DNA of 64,000 bases from JAJDAN01 sp046583095 (GTDB lineage: Bacteria; Myxococcota_A; UBA9160; UBA4427): NCBI GenBank assembly GCA_046583095.1, contig JAYGDB010000222.1, forward strand, positions 1 to 64,000, read 5' to 3'. Position numbers and translations under genes: made by a program. Below the pieces are notes generated by a model. It was given only the letters and a program-made list of their open reading frames with translations. It searched no databases and was not told the origin of the DNA. Below, piece by piece: positions 1 to 9,543 of the stretch; position 1 is the stretch's first letter; each line of letters begins with the position of its first letter.

Positions 1-1599
1 CCACTCCTTCTCGCGCAGCTTGAACTTCTGGATCTTCCCGGTGGCGGTCTTGGGTAGCTCCATGAACTCGACCGACTTCGGGCACTTGAAGTGGCTCAGC
101 CTTTCGCGCGCAAATGCGATGATGCCTTCGGCGTCGGGAGAGGTGCCGGGTTTCTGCGTGACGAAGGCCTTCGGAACCTCGCCCCATTTCTCGTGAGGCA
201 CGCCGACGACGGCGACTTCCTGGACATCCGGGTGCTGGTAGAGGGTGTTCTCGACCTCGATGGTGGAGATGTTCTCGCCGCCCGAGATGATGATGTCCTT
301 GCTGCGGTCGCGCAGTTCGATGTAGCCATCGGGGTGGAGCACGCCCACGTCGCCCGAGTGGAACCAGCCGCCGCGGAATGCCTCGGCGGTGGCTTCCGAA
401 TCCTCGTAGTAGCCGCGCATGACGTTGTTGCCGCGCATGACGACCTCACCCATGGTCTCGGCGTCGGCCGGGACATCGTTCATGTGGTCGTCGACGACCC
501 TCAGGTGGGTGGCGTACACGAAGGGGACACCCTGGCGCGCCATCACGACGGCGCGTTCGGCCGCAGCGAGGTCCTCCCAACCGTCCTGCATCTCGCAGAG
601 GACGTGCGGGCCGTAGGTCTCGGTGAGCCCGTAGAGATGGGTGATGCGGATGCCGAGCTTCTCCATCTGCTCGAGCAGGGTCGGCGAGGGCGGCGAGCCG
701 CCGGTGCAGACGTGGATGGGTGGATCGAAGCGGCGCCCCGCGGCGGCGGGATCCGAAGCGAGCGTCAGGAGCACGGTCGGCGCGCCGTTGAAATTCGTTA
801 CACCGTGAGCGTCGATCTGTCGGAAGATCTCCGTCGGGTCGACACCGCGCAGGCAGACGTGTCGCGCGCCCGCCGCAGAAACGGCCCACGGCATGCACCA
901 ACCGTTGCAGTGGAACATCGGCAGCGTCCAGAGGAAGGTCGTGTCCTTCGTGAGCGACAGGGCGCCGATCTGTCCGAGGGCGTTTAGGTAGGCGCCCCGG
1001 TGGGTGTACATCACGCCCTTCGGTCGTCCGGTCGTGCCCGAGGTGTAGTTGATGGAGAGGATCGTGTCCTCGCCTTCGGGGGCCTCTTCGAGGGTCGATC
1101 GAATCGGAACCGGCTCCGCGCCTGCGACGAAGTCTGCGTACGAGAGAGCGCCGTCGCGTACGGGGAAATCGCGATCAGGCACTTCGACGATCTTCTCGAG
1201 GGTTGCGATCCCGGACACGATGTCGTCGAGGGAAACGGCGAGTTCGGGATCGACGAGCAGCACCTTCGCGCCGCTGTGCTCGAGGATGTACTGGACTTCG
1301 GCGGCGGCCAGGCGGGTGTTGATCGAGACGATCGGCGCGTGGATGAGCGGCAGGGCGAAGTGGGCCGCCAGGTGAAATGGAGTATTCGGCGACAAGACCG
1401 CGACGGGGTCGCCGCGCGCAACTCCAACTCGTTGCAACGCGCCGGCAAGCAGCGAGATCTCTTCGCCGAGGCGCGCGTAGGTCCAGCGCTCGTCGCGGTA
1501 GATCACGCCCACTCGCTGCGGGAAGACCCGCAAGTTGCGCTCCATCAAGAGGATCGGGCTCATCGCCTCTCGGCAGACGCCTGCGTGGTCGATCGTCAT
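1..1599 (-). CDS. Acyl-CoA synthetase (AMP-forming), 3' end outside window
   Basis: ATP-dependent activation of a carboxylic acid, probably a fatty acid, to its acyl-CoA. The minus-strand frame is open from ATG at 1599 to the window edge (533 codons). It shows the adenylate-forming P-loop YTSGTTGRPKG (near 1030-1060), the hinge and C-terminal stretch LRDRSKDIIISGGEN (near 270-315), and the PKTATGKIQKFKLRE segment with the catalytic lysine (near 10-55). Only a few C-terminal residues should be missing. Its start overlaps the stop of the upstream MOSC gene (ATGA, 1596-1599), so the two are translationally coupled. The divergent thiolase fits fatty-acid metabolism. Chain-length specificity cannot be read from sequence. 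Confidence 0.9.
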   Translation of the reverse strand, partial: MTIDHAGVCREAMSPILLMERNLRVFPQRVGVIYRDERWTYARLGEEISLLAGALQRVGVARGDPVAVLSPNTPFHLAAHFALPLIHAPIVSINTRLAAAEVQYILEHSGAKVLLVDPELAVSLDDIVSGIATLEKIVEVPDRDFPVRDGALSYADFVAGAEPVPIRSTLEEAPEGEDTILSINYTSGTTGRPKGVMYTHRGAYLNALGQIGALSLTKDTTFLWTLPMFHCNGWCMPWAVSAAGARHVCLRGVDPTEIFRQIDAHGVTNFNGAPTVLLTLASDPAAAGRRFDPPIHVCTGGSPPSPTLLEQMEKLGIRITHLYGLTETYGPHVLCEMQDGWEDLAAAERAVVMARQGVPFVYATHLRVVDDHMNDVPADAETMGEVVMRGNNVMRGYYEDSEATAEAFRGGWFHSGDVGVLHPDGYIELRDRSKDIIISGGENISTIEVENTLYQHPDVQEVAVVGVPHEKWGEVPKAFVTQKPGTSPDAEGIIAFARERLSHFKCPKSVEFMELPKTATGKIQKFKLREKEW

Positions 1600-2162
1600 G
1601 TTCGGATCACCTGTACCGGATCGCCGGCGGCGACCTCGCCGTCTTCGATGACCTTCAGGTAGATGCCTCGCAGGTTGCGGTCTCGGGTTTGCTTGTGCGA
1701 CACGAGCCGCAGCGCACCGGAGCCGAAGCGCGCCTTGAACTTGCGGCAGCCGTCGTGGGGCTCGGGCGTGACCTCGAGCAGCGCGCTGCCGGCGCGCAAC
1801 CGGGTGCCGGCGGGCAGGTTCGGTGTGGAGAGATCGAGGTCGAGGAAGAGGTTGTCGCCGAACATCGAGAGGCCCTGGCCGTTCGCGATCAACGCTGCGA
1901 CGGCGCCCCGCATGGTGGCAAGCTGCTGGCTCGGCTTGGGGCTTCTCTTCTCGGACCAGCGATCCTGCGGCATGCCGCCGGTCACAGTCAAACGCGCCCG
2001 CTCGTGCGTAATGCGCTCGTTCGAGCCGGGTCGCGCGATCAGGGCGACCACGCGGCCTTCGTCCTTCGGCGCCGGCGGCAAGGCTTGCAGTTGCGCATCC
2101 AGCACCTCGAAGGGGAGATGCAGGTTCGGGTCGCCGGCAGGAACGGGTTTCGAGTTGGCCAC
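1596..2162 (-). CDS. MOSC domain-containing protein
   Basis: 188 aa. MOSC domains occur in molybdenum-cofactor sulfurases and in YiiM/YcbX-type N-hydroxylated-compound reductases that bind Moco. The C-terminal half carries the family pattern, with a conserved Cys in HDGCRKF (about residue 141) and the following RNLRGIYLKVIEDGEV segment. The start is GTG at 2162, with no ATG in frame nearby. A TAGGCT-like -10 element lies just upstream on the minus strand. It overlaps the downstream acyl-CoA synthetase by 4 nt. The real substrate is unknown, and the coupling to an acyl-CoA synthetase gives no clear hint. Confidence 0.85.
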   Translation of the reverse strand: MANSKPVPAGDPNLHLPFEVLDAQLQALPPAPKDEGRVVALIARPGSNERITHERARLTVTGGMPQDRWSEKRSPKPSQQLATMRGAVAALIANGQGLSMFGDNLFLDLDLSTPNLPAGTRLRAGSALLEVTPEPHDGCRKFKARFGSGALRLVSHKQTRDRNLRGIYLKVIEDGEVAAGDPVQVIRT

Positions 2163-2192
2163 ATGCCTAGCCTATCTGGCGTCTGGCGGCGT

Positions 2193-2201
2193 TGCTAGCA
2201 T
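2193..2201 (+). promoter_or_regulatory. Extended -10-like element for thiolase
   Basis: TGCTAGCAT, an extended -10-type motif 35 nt before the thiolase ATG. The same GCTAGCnT core recurs before other operon-leading genes in the window. No convincing -35 is seen. Confidence 0.45.
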
Positions 2202-2236
2202 CCTGGACCTCGACGACGACTGCAGGAGTAGAGAAG

Positions 2237-3466
2237 ATGCCCGAAGCTTGGATCATCGATGGAGTTCGTTCGCCACGTGGCCGCGGCAAGCCCGGCAAGG
2301 GCGGCCTCACCCATCTTCATCCGCAGCGCAACCTGGCTCAGGTACTCGTCGCCTTGCAGGATCGGGTTGGCTTCGATGCCGCCGAGGTCGATGACGTGGT
2401 CGTCGGTTGCGGCGCGGGCAGCGGGGACCATGCCCACGACATCGCGCGCATGTCGGCCCTCGACGCGGGTTGGCCGAACTCCGCATCGGGCGTCACGCTC
2501 CACCGCTTCTGCGGCTCGGGCCAGCAGGCGGTGACCTTCGCGGCCATGGGGATCATGGCGGGTCACCAGGACCTCGTGGTGGGGGGCGGCGTCGAGTCGA
2601 TGTCGCGCTACGCGCCCATCCACGCCCATGGCTTCCACGCCAGCAACGAGCACCTGTTCGAGAAGCACCCGATGGTGCCGCAGGGCATCTCCGCAGACCT
2701 GATCGCCACACTGGAAGGTTTCTCGCGCGAGGACTGCGACCGCTATGCGGTTCGCAGCCAGGAGCGCGCCGCCGAAGCGATTGGTGAAGGCCGTTTCGAA
2801 CGCAGCATCGTCCCGATCTACAACGACGATGGCTCGCCCGCTCTCGACAAGGACGAGCATCCGCGGCCCGGCACCACCCTCGAAATGCTGGGCGGGCTGC
2901 CGGCCTCCTTCGAGGCTCTCGGCACCACCGTGATGAAGGGCTACGAGAAGACCTTCGACGACCACTGCAAGGACGTTTACCCGCAGATCGACAAGGTCGA
3001 GCACGTCCACCACGCGGGCAACTCGTCGGGCGTCGTGGATGGTGCCAGCGCGATCCTGCTGGCGTCTCCGGACTACGCAAAGGCCCACGGACTCACGCCG
3101 CGAGCCCGCATCAAGATGACCGCAACCGCAGGCACCGAGCCCGTCATCATGCTCACTGCGCCCGGTCCGGCAGCGGAGCAGTGTCTCGATCGGGCGAAGA
3201 TGAGCTGGGACGACATCGATCTCTTCGAGGTCAACGAGGCGTTCGCCGCCGTGGTCCTGAAGTTCCTGAAGGACTCGCAGGTCGATCCCGACAAGGTGAA
3301 CGTGAACGGAGGCGCCATCGCCCTGGGGCACCCGATCGGCGGCACCGGTCCGATGCTCATCCAGACGGTCCTCGACGAACTCGAACGACGCGACCTCCAG
3401 ACGGGCCTGATCGCGATGTGCACGGGCGGCGGGATGGGCACCGCGACCGTGATCGAGCGGATCTAG
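2237..3466 (+). CDS. Acetyl-CoA C-acyltransferase (thiolase)
   Basis: 409 aa. Thiolysis of 3-ketoacyl-CoA or condensation of acetyl-CoA. The nucleophilic Cys92 sits in FCGSGQQAV. The C-terminal signatures GHPIGGTGPM (catalytic His) and MCTGGGMGTAT (second catalytic Cys) are present, so the active site is complete. The start chosen is ATG 2237 with AGGAG at 2224-2228; an in-frame upstream ATG at 2192 would add 15 unlikely residues. It is divergent from the MOSC/acyl-CoA synthetase pair across a 74-nt spacer, which suggests one beta-oxidation locus. Beta-oxidation and biosynthetic thiolases cannot be separated here. Confidence 0.93.
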   Translation: MPEAWIIDGVRSPRGRGKPGKGGLTHLHPQRNLAQVLVALQDRVGFDAAEVDDVVVGCGAGSGDHAHDIARMSALDAGWPNSASGVTLHRFCGSGQQAVTFAAMGIMAGHQDLVVGGGVESMSRYAPIHAHGFHASNEHLFEKHPMVPQGISADLIATLEGFSREDCDRYAVRSQERAAEAIGEGRFERSIVPIYNDDGSPALDKDEHPRPGTTLEMLGGLPASFEALGTTVMKGYEKTFDDHCKDVYPQIDKVEHVHHAGNSSGVVDGASAILLASPDYAKAHGLTPRARIKMTATAGTEPVIMLTAPGPAAEQCLDRAKMSWDDIDLFEVNEAFAAVVLKFLKDSQVDPDKVNVNGGAIALGHPIGGTGPMLIQTVLDELERRDLQTGLIAMCTGGGMGTATVIERI

Positions 3467-3517
3467 CGGCGCGGGGCTGCCTTCGACGCACGGGAGTACG
3501 GCTCCGGTGTGAAGGGG

Positions 3518-4669
3518 TCAGATGCGGGTTGCCGTAGTGAGTGGAGTCGAGGGCGTCCCCTCCGGCCGCCGGCCCTGGACGTCGGCGAGGCGGAATGTCT
3601 CGAGCTTCGGCAGAACCAGATCTGCGAAGCTCTCGCACTCGTCCCGCAGCGGATAGCCCGACAGGATGAACGCCCGGATTCCGAGATCCATGTAGCGCTC
3701 GAGCTTTGCGAGAACCTGCGCGGGGTCGCCGACGATCGCGCTGCCGCAGCCAGAACGCGCGCGGCCGATCCCCGACCACAGCTGCTCTTCGATGTACCCC
3801 TCGCTGTCTGCGCCTTCCCGGAGCGCATCTTGCCGCTTCACGCCGACGCTCTTCGAATCGAGGGCTCGATCCTTGATGGTCTGCCCGATCTCGTCGTCGA
3901 GTTCGGAGACGAGGCGCCGCGCTGCGTCGCGTGCCTCGGCTTCAGTCTCGCGGACGATCACGTGGACCCGGTAGCCGAAGTCGATCGTGCGTCCGTACTT
4001 CGCCGCCCGCCGGCTCATGTCTCCCATCGTCTCGCGGATCCGATCTTCGGTCTCGGGCCACATCAGGAAGACGTCGCAGTGCTCGGCACACAGCTCCCGG
4101 GCGCCCTCGGAGGTGCCGCCGAAATAGAGGAGCGGCCCGCCGTTCTGCTGATAGGGACGCGCCGGGTCCGAGGGCAGGTCGAGGTCGTAAAACCGGCCCT
4201 GGAAGTGGATTCGCTCCTGCGTCCAGGCCTGTTTCAGAATCTCGATCACCTCGCGGGACCTCTGGTAGCGATCTGGGGCCGGATTCTGGGTGCCCGGAAG
4301 ATCCGAGCTGATGATATTGACCGTCAGGCGGCCCTCGAGCAGGTGGTCGAGGGTGGCCAGCGCCCGGGCCAGCATCGGCGGATGGACTTCGCCGCAACGG
4401 ACGGCAGTCAGCAGAGAGATCTGCTCGGTCGTCGGGCCGACGCCGGCCGCGAACGTCAACGTGTCCTGGCCCACCTGATAGGACGACGGCAACAGGATGT
4501 TCTGGTAGCCGAGTCGATCGGCGGTCCGCACGATGTCGGCGCAGTGGGCGAAGCTGCTCCGCAGTTCGCCGTCGGGAACGCCCAGGAACTCGTAGTCGTC
4601 GCTGCAGAGCCCGCTGAACCACGCGATCTCGGCCGCGCGCCGGGAAGTTCGGATCGGGATCGCATCCAT
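3518..4669 (-). CDS. ssuD: Alkanesulfonate monooxygenase-like LLM flavin enzyme
   Basis: 383 aa, the length of E. coli SsuD (381). FMNH2-dependent luciferase-like TIM barrel that in SsuD releases sulfite from alkanesulfonates. Matching regions include the RLGYQNILLP segment, PLLYFGGTSEGARELCAEHCDVFLMW, RVHVIVRET and the C-terminal FILSGYPLRDECESFADLVLP. No ssuABC transporter or flavin reductase lies nearby, so it is an orphan and the substrate could differ (another sulfonate or a non-sulfonate). A TAGGAT hexamer ends 6 nt before the ATG, suggesting a leaderless mRNA. It is convergent with the thiolase. Confidence 0.75.
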   Translation of the reverse strand: MDAIPIRTSRRAAEIAWFSGLCSDDYEFLGVPDGELRSSFAHCADIVRTADRLGYQNILLPSSYQVGQDTLTFAAGVGPTTEQISLLTAVRCGEVHPPMLARALATLDHLLEGRLTVNIISSDLPGTQNPAPDRYQRSREVIEILKQAWTQERIHFQGRFYDLDLPSDPARPYQQNGGPLLYFGGTSEGARELCAEHCDVFLMWPETEDRIRETMGDMSRRAAKYGRTIDFGYRVHVIVRETEAEARDAARRLVSELDDEIGQTIKDRALDSKSVGVKRQDALREGADSEGYIEEQLWSGIGRARSGCGSAIVGDPAQVLAKLERYMDLGIRAFILSGYPLRDECESFADLVLPKLETFRLADVQGRRPEGTPSTPLTTATRI

Positions 4670-4675
4670 GCGCTC

Positions 4676-4681
4676 ATCCTA
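4676..4681 (-). promoter_or_regulatory. -10-like TAGGAT, leaderless spacing
   Basis: TAGGAT on the minus strand, 6 nt before the ATG of the SsuD-like gene. Transcription starting about 7 nt downstream would begin at or next to the start codon. Confidence 0.45.
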
Positions 4682-4724
4682 TCACTTCGACTAGGATCCG
4701 AGATCCACACGGAGGTGCGCGTCG

Positions 4725-5963
4725 ATGGCGAAGAGCTTCGAGCCCCGGTTCATGAAGCTGGGCGTGCTGACCGCCGCGTTGCAGGAGTTGACGCCGCGCG
4801 AGGTACGGGATCCCGACCCGGATCGCGCCGTCGAGGACTGGCTCGAGTTCGCCCGGGAGCTTTCGGCCGACGAGATCCAGCTCTCCTCCGCGCTCCACCC
4901 CGGTGTGGCCGATATCCCCGAAGAGGCGATGCTCGACCCCGTCGCGAACACCCTCGACCTGCGCGACCCCTTCGATCGCAAGCGAGCCGACCGGGTGCTG
5001 GCCGCCGTGAAGGGCACCGGCGTCGGCATCGCCGATATCGGCTACTTCGACAACATGCTTCACGCGGATCCCGCGATTCGCGACGCCAAGAAGCAGTTCA
5101 TGCTGCGGGTCTTCGATGCGGCCGTGCTCCTCGGCGTGCCCGCGGTCTGCGGCTTCGTCGGTAAGGCGGCAGACCGCAGCGTCGAGGCCAATCTCGCGCT
5201 CTTCGAAGAGGCCTTCGTTCCGCTGCTCGAGGAGGCGAAGGCCCGCGGTCTCTCCTATCGGGTCGAGCAGTGCCCGATGCCTGGCTGGACGACCGACGAC
5301 TCCTGGCACAACAACATCGCCTACACGCCGGGCGCCTGGATTGCGCTGCATCGAATTTGCGAACAGCACGGAGTGGCCGACCAGTTCCGCATCCACTACG
5401 ACCCCTCGCACGCGATCCTGATGGGACAGGACACCCGTTCGATCTTTCAGTACTTGCGCGACGAGGGCTACGCGTTCCTCATCGAGGGCTTTCACGTGAA
5501 GGGCCAGGTGGTCGATTCCAGAGGGGTTTCGGCCTGGGGGTACGGAGGGCAAACGATGCAGCGGGGGGACTGGGTGAACGGTGCGCCCTCGGAAGATCCG
5601 GCCGATCACGCGAACGCCTGGAAGAAGCAGACGGTCCTTTGCGAGCACGAACTACCGGGCACCGCGCGCCACGATCCGCTCGCTTACCTGCAGAACCGCA
5701 GCGTCGACTGGCTCGATCACCAACTCGCTGCGCGGGAGCTCCTCGACCTCGACGTCGCGAACACCTCGCTAATCGTCGAGCACGAGTACCCGCCGGCGCG
5801 CATCCAGGATCGCGAACTCCTGAAGCCGATCCTGCAGGGCTCGATGGCGTTTACCCGCAAGATCGACGAGGCGGCGGCCTGCATGTACGCGCTGCAGAAC
5901 GAGGTGCTGCCGGATCAGGACATCCCCGTGCAGGGTGTCGGTCGCGAGGCATACCGCTCGTGA
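4725..5963 (+). CDS. Sugar isomerase/epimerase-like TIM-barrel protein
   Basis: 412 aa, a large member of the xylose-isomerase-like (AP endonuclease 2) superfamily. Metal-binding-type segments are visible: E in YRVEQCPMPGW, HYDPSHAILMGQD, and H in IEGFHVKGQVVDSRG. ATG 4725 has GGAGG 10 nt upstream. Its stop overlaps the GTG start of the following Gfo/Idh/MocA dehydrogenase (GTGA, 5960-5963), so the two products probably act on one substrate. In related loci such pairs handle inositol, keto-sugars or 3-keto-glycosides. Which applies here is not known. Confidence 0.8.
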   Translation: MAKSFEPRFMKLGVLTAALQELTPREVRDPDPDRAVEDWLEFARELSADEIQLSSALHPGVADIPEEAMLDPVANTLDLRDPFDRKRADRVLAAVKGTGVGIADIGYFDNMLHADPAIRDAKKQFMLRVFDAAVLLGVPAVCGFVGKAADRSVEANLALFEEAFVPLLEEAKARGLSYRVEQCPMPGWTTDDSWHNNIAYTPGAWIALHRICEQHGVADQFRIHYDPSHAILMGQDTRSIFQYLRDEGYAFLIEGFHVKGQVVDSRGVSAWGYGGQTMQRGDWVNGAPSEDPADHANAWKKQTVLCEHELPGTARHDPLAYLQNRSVDWLDHQLAARELLDLDVANTSLIVEHEYPPARIQDRELLKPILQGSMAFTRKIDEAAACMYALQNEVLPDQDIPVQGVGREAYRS

Positions 5964-7075
5964 GGCGCAAGCTGAACGTGGCGATGATCGGCTACGACTT
6001 CATGGGTCGAGCTCACAGCAATGCCTGGCGGCAAGTGGGTCCCTTCTTCGATCCGGCACTTTCGCCGGTGATGAAGGTGGTCTGCGGACGTACTGAGGAC
6101 AAGGTAAAGGCGGCTGCGGCGCGTCTCGGCTGGGAGGAGTACGCGACCTCCTGGGAGGAGGTGGTCGAACGCGACGACATCGATCTCGTCGATATCTGCA
6201 CGCCCGGTGACTCCCATAAGGACATTGCAGTCGCGGCAGCCCGGGCCGGCAAGGCGATCCTGTGCGAGAAGCCGTTGGCCAACCAGGTCGGCGAAGCCGA
6301 GGAGATGCTCGACGCCGTGAACACGGCGGGGGTCGTTCACATGATCTGTCACAACTACCGCCGGGCCCCGGCGGTGGCGCTCGCCAGGCAGTGGATCGAA
6401 GAGGGCAAGATCGGGGACATCCGGCACTACCGCGGCACCTACCTGCAGGATTGGATCGTCGATCCGAACTTTCCGCGAGTCTGGCGTCTCGAGAAGTCGA
6501 AGGCGGGCTCGGGCGCACTCGGTGACATCGCGTCGCATTCGATCGATCTCGCTCGTTACCTGGTCGGCGAGATCACTGAAGTGTGCGGTCTGCTCGAAAC
6601 TTTCATCGACGAGCGCCCGCTGCCCGACGGCAACGGACGCGGCAAGGTCGACGTCGACGATGCGGCGTTGGCTCTGCTGCGCTTCGAGAACGGGGCGATC
6701 GGCAGCGTCGAAGGCTCGCGCTTCGCGCCCGGCCGCAAGAACTACAACCGCTTCGAGATCAACGGCAGCCTCGGCAGCATCGCGTTCGATCTCGAGCGCA
6801 TGAACGAGGTCGAGCTGTACACCCCCGAGGGGGCATCCAGCGGTTTCCGGACCGTCCTGGCGACCGAGGCCGAGCACCCGTACGCGGGAGCCTGGTGGCC
6901 GCCCGGTCACATCCTCGGCTACGAGCACACCTTCGTGCACACGGTGCTGGATCTGCTCCAGGCGCTCGAGAAGGGCAGGCTCCCGACGCCGAACTTCGAG
7001 GACGGCCTGCGCAACCAGCAGGTGCTGGACGCGATCGAGCGCGCGGCGAGCGCACGGAGTTGGCAGCGGGTCTGA
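5960..7075 (+). CDS. Gfo/Idh/MocA family oxidoreductase
   Basis: 371 aa. NAD(P)-dependent dehydrogenase of sugars or cyclitols. The N-terminal Rossmann fold begins NVAMIGYDFMGRAHSNAW, the EKP motif (CEKPLANQVGEAEEML) carries the conserved lysine, and the C-terminal alpha/beta domain includes GDIASHSIDLARYLVGE. The start is GTG at 5960 within the stop of the preceding isomerase gene; the open frame runs further upstream but those residues are a shadow of the isomerase gene. It ends 25 nt before the convergent membrane-protein gene. A second isomerase/dehydrogenase pair lies inverted at 8428-10313. Confidence 0.9.
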   Translation: MRRKLNVAMIGYDFMGRAHSNAWRQVGPFFDPALSPVMKVVCGRTEDKVKAAAARLGWEEYATSWEEVVERDDIDLVDICTPGDSHKDIAVAAARAGKAILCEKPLANQVGEAEEMLDAVNTAGVVHMICHNYRRAPAVALARQWIEEGKIGDIRHYRGTYLQDWIVDPNFPRVWRLEKSKAGSGALGDIASHSIDLARYLVGEITEVCGLLETFIDERPLPDGNGRGKVDVDDAALALLRFENGAIGSVEGSRFAPGRKNYNRFEINGSLGSIAFDLERMNEVELYTPEGASSGFRTVLATEAEHPYAGAWWPPGHILGYEHTFVHTVLDLLQALEKGRLPTPNFEDGLRNQQVLDAIERAASARSWQRV

Positions 7076-7100
7076 GCCCTCGCCAACTCACCGCCCGCAG

Positions 7101-8369
7101 TCAGGCGTGCGCGTGCGGTGGAGTGCGAGAGTTCGTCCGTGACGTCACGAACTGGCTCAGCCAGCCCGCCAGCGCAACGGCGAACGTCGCCCGGTAGAGC
7201 ACCCAAGCTACGAGCCCGTGGCGCAGCATCTCGGTGCCTGCGCCCCACCAGGACATGAAGGCGAACAGGTAGGTCATCGCCGCGAGCACGGTCGGCGCAA
7301 AGCTGATTCCGGTGGCGTGCCCCGTGCGCCACCACGCGAACGGCGGCAGCAGCACTGCGGCCAAGAGCCAGAGCCAATTGGGTGGAGCGCTCGCTCGCTC
7401 GACCCACCGGGCCGCCGATTCGATCCAGCGAAAGCGAGCACGAGCCGTGCCGTCGAAGTAGCGGCGGACGAGGTGGGTCGAGGCGTTCGGGGGAGCGAGC
7501 ATCTTCCAGGTCGTTCGATGCGACTCGAGGCGGCTCGCCGCCCACGCGAGGTAGCGGCTGCGACCGCCCTGCTCGATCCATGCCTCGACGGCGGGACTCA
7601 TCGGGTATCGGCTATCGGGCAGACCTGCTGCGCGGAACGCCGCCAGTGTCTCCGCGTCGCTGAAGACGTTCTGGTAGAGCGCGGTGTAGACCGGGATCGT
7701 CGAGCGCCTCGCGGCATCGCTGGTCCGAAGGCCGAGTACGAGAACCAAGAGCAGCACGCAGGAGCCAGCAGCGAAGCGTGCCCATTCCGCCCGCCGACCA
7801 GGCGGTCTTGCCGGCAACAGCACGAGCGCTGCGAATGGAAGCGCAAGGAGGTGAACATCGCGCACCGTCGCGAACGCGAGGACGGTTGCTGCCCACGCAG
7901 CGCCCAGCAACGCGGTGCGCGGTGCGCGGAGCTTCGCTCCGTCACGGTCGAGGGCGCGGCGCAGCGCGAGCGAAAGCGCGAGCAAGAGCGCGAGAAGCGA
8001 GAGGGCCAGGGACTCGGTCATCAGCGCGGCATTCCAAGGCCGGACGAGTGGCGACAACGCGAACAGTCCGAGGAGCAGCACGCCGGCTGTACGTCGGAGC
8101 GTCCACCCGAAAAGACACCAACACGCGAGAGAGAGCCAGGATTGCGCCTGCACCAAGAAGGGGCCGGGGGGCACGATGCGTAGGAACAGCGGATAGGCTG
8201 GAGCGCGCCGCGCGTAGAGGTGCTGACTGTCGAGATCGTTGCCCCTGGCCTCGCGCAGGTAGTAAGCCGAATCCGGGTATCTGCGGAGCTCGGGCTCTTC
8301 GGGCCACGCCAGCGGGACGAGTGACAGCATTGCGAGCGCAGCGAGTGCGTGAAGGCGGCGGGGCGTCAT
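7101..8369 (-). CDS. Polytopic membrane protein, possible GT-C glycosyltransferase
   Basis: 422 aa with about nine to ten hydrophobic segments. The first loop after an N-terminal membrane segment contains YPDSAYYLREARG, which resembles the acidic catalytic loop of GT-C enzymes (ArnT/PMT type) that use polyprenyl-phosphate sugars. A large soluble stretch follows (about residues 225-325), then two to three membrane segments. No confident family assignment from sequence alone. It is 58 nt downstream of, and co-directional with, the 8428-9543 dehydrogenase. Transfer of sugar to lipid or protein in the inner membrane is inferred. Confidence 0.6.
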   Translation of the reverse strand: MTPRRLHALAALAMLSLVPLAWPEEPELRRYPDSAYYLREARGNDLDSQHLYARRAPAYPLFLRIVPPGPFLVQAQSWLSLACWCLFGWTLRRTAGVLLLGLFALSPLVRPWNAALMTESLALSLLALLLALSLALRRALDRDGAKLRAPRTALLGAAWAATVLAFATVRDVHLLALPFAALVLLPARPPGRRAEWARFAAGSCVLLLVLVLGLRTSDAARRSTIPVYTALYQNVFSDAETLAAFRAAGLPDSRYPMSPAVEAWIEQGGRSRYLAWAASRLESHRTTWKMLAPPNASTHLVRRYFDGTARARFRWIESAARWVERASAPPNWLWLLAAVLLPPFAWWRTGHATGISFAPTVLAAMTYLFAFMSWWGAGTEMLRHGLVAWVLYRATFAVALAGWLSQFVTSRTNSRTPPHAHA

Positions 8370-8427
8370 TCGGGAGGCACGCCTGGCGGCCGCCCGAGAT
8401 CCACGGGAACGTTGCCGGCGACGTCCT

Positions 8428-9543
8428 TCAAGCGTCGAAGGTGTCGTCGGGGAGCCCGGCCGGCAGCGGGGCCGGACGTTCGCAGGTCGTCCGGGGCTGG
8501 GCGTGTCGGCCGTCGTCCGAGGCCGCCACGATCGACTCCATCAGGTCGAGGACGTGACTCGAGAGTTCGAGGGACGCGCGATGCGGACGCTTCTGCTGCA
8601 CGCCGCAGATCATGTCCGCCAGGCCGATGCCGCGACTCTGCTCGGCGTTGCCGTGGCTGAGGGGCATCTCGGTCCATGCCTGCTCGCCGCTCTTGCGGAT
8701 CGTCACCGGGCCGCCGAAGGTGTTCGGATCTGGCACCGAGAGCGTGGCCTCGCTGCCGTAGATCTCGATGTTGCGCAGCCGGGTGGTCTGCACGTCGAAG
8801 CTCGTGGTGAGGTTCGCGACGGGTCCGCTCGCGAAGTCGAGTACGGCCGAGACGTGGGTGGGCACTTCGACATCCATCGTCTGGCCGCGCAGCGGCTGGC
8901 TGCCGATTTCTCGCTGGGCGTGGGTGATGCGAGCGGATCCGGTGATGCGGCGCACGGGGCCCAGGAGGTGGACGAGCGCGGTCAGGTAGTACGGCCCCAT
9001 GTCGAAGAGCGGTCCCGCGCCGCGCTGATAGAAAGCCGCCGGGCCCGGATGCCAGCTCTCGGGCCCGGGAGAGAGCATGAAGCCGCTGGCTGCTACGGGC
9101 TCTCCGATGGCGCCGTCGTCGATCAGCTTGCGGCAGGTCTGCAGGCCGCCACCGAGGAAGGTGTCCGGTGCGCAGCCGACGCGGACGCCCATTTCCTTCG
9201 CCGCGCGGCCGAGTTCGAGGCCTTCGTCCAGCGTCAGGGCCAGCGGCTTCTCGCAGAAGACCGACTTCCCGGAGTCCACCACGCGACGGCTCACCGGATA
9301 GTGGGCGGCGGGGATCGTGAGGTTGACGACGACTTCGACGTCGTCGTCCGCAATCAGCCCGTCGGGCTCGAGCACTTTGGGGATGCCGTGCCTTTCGGCG
9401 AGTTCCTTGGCCGGATCGGGCAGTACGTCCGCGCAGGCAACGAGGTCGATGAACGGCAGGGCCGAGAGCTTCGCGGCGTAGACGTTGCTGATGTTCCCGC
9501 AGCCGATGATGCCGACGCCTGTCCGGCTTCTCTGCGCGGTCAT
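8428..9543 (-). CDS. Gfo/Idh/MocA family oxidoreductase
   Basis: 371 aa, a paralogue of the enzyme at 5960-7075. NAD(P)-binding motif VGIIGCGNISNVYAAKL at the N-terminus, catalytic EKP motif in VFCEKPLALTLDEGLELG near residue 97, and GPLFDMGPYYLTALVHLLGP in the second domain. The ATG overlaps the stop of the upstream isomerase gene (ATGA, 9540-9543). The order isomerase-then-dehydrogenase is the same as in the other pair, so both encode two-step sugar or cyclitol modification modules. The exact substrate is unknown. Confidence 0.9.
   Translation of the reverse strand: MTAQRSRTGVGIIGCGNISNVYAAKLSALPFIDLVACADVLPDPAKELAERHGIPKVLEPDGLIADDDVEVVVNLTIPAAHYPVSRRVVDSGKSVFCEKPLALTLDEGLELGRAAKEMGVRVGCAPDTFLGGGLQTCRKLIDDGAIGEPVAASGFMLSPGPESWHPGPAAFYQRGAGPLFDMGPYYLTALVHLLGPVRRITGSARITHAQREIGSQPLRGQTMDVEVPTHVSAVLDFASGPVANLTTSFDVQTTRLRNIEIYGSEATLSVPDPNTFGGPVTIRKSGEQAWTEMPLSHGNAEQSRGIGLADMICGVQQKRPHRASLELSSHVLDLMESIVAASDDGRHAQPRTTCERPAPLPAGLPDDTFDA

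Noticed and set aside
4725..7075. Idea that the two isomerase/dehydrogenase pairs arose by recent inverted duplication
   Set aside because: The isomerases differ in length and motif, and the dehydrogenases differ throughout, so any duplication would be ancient.
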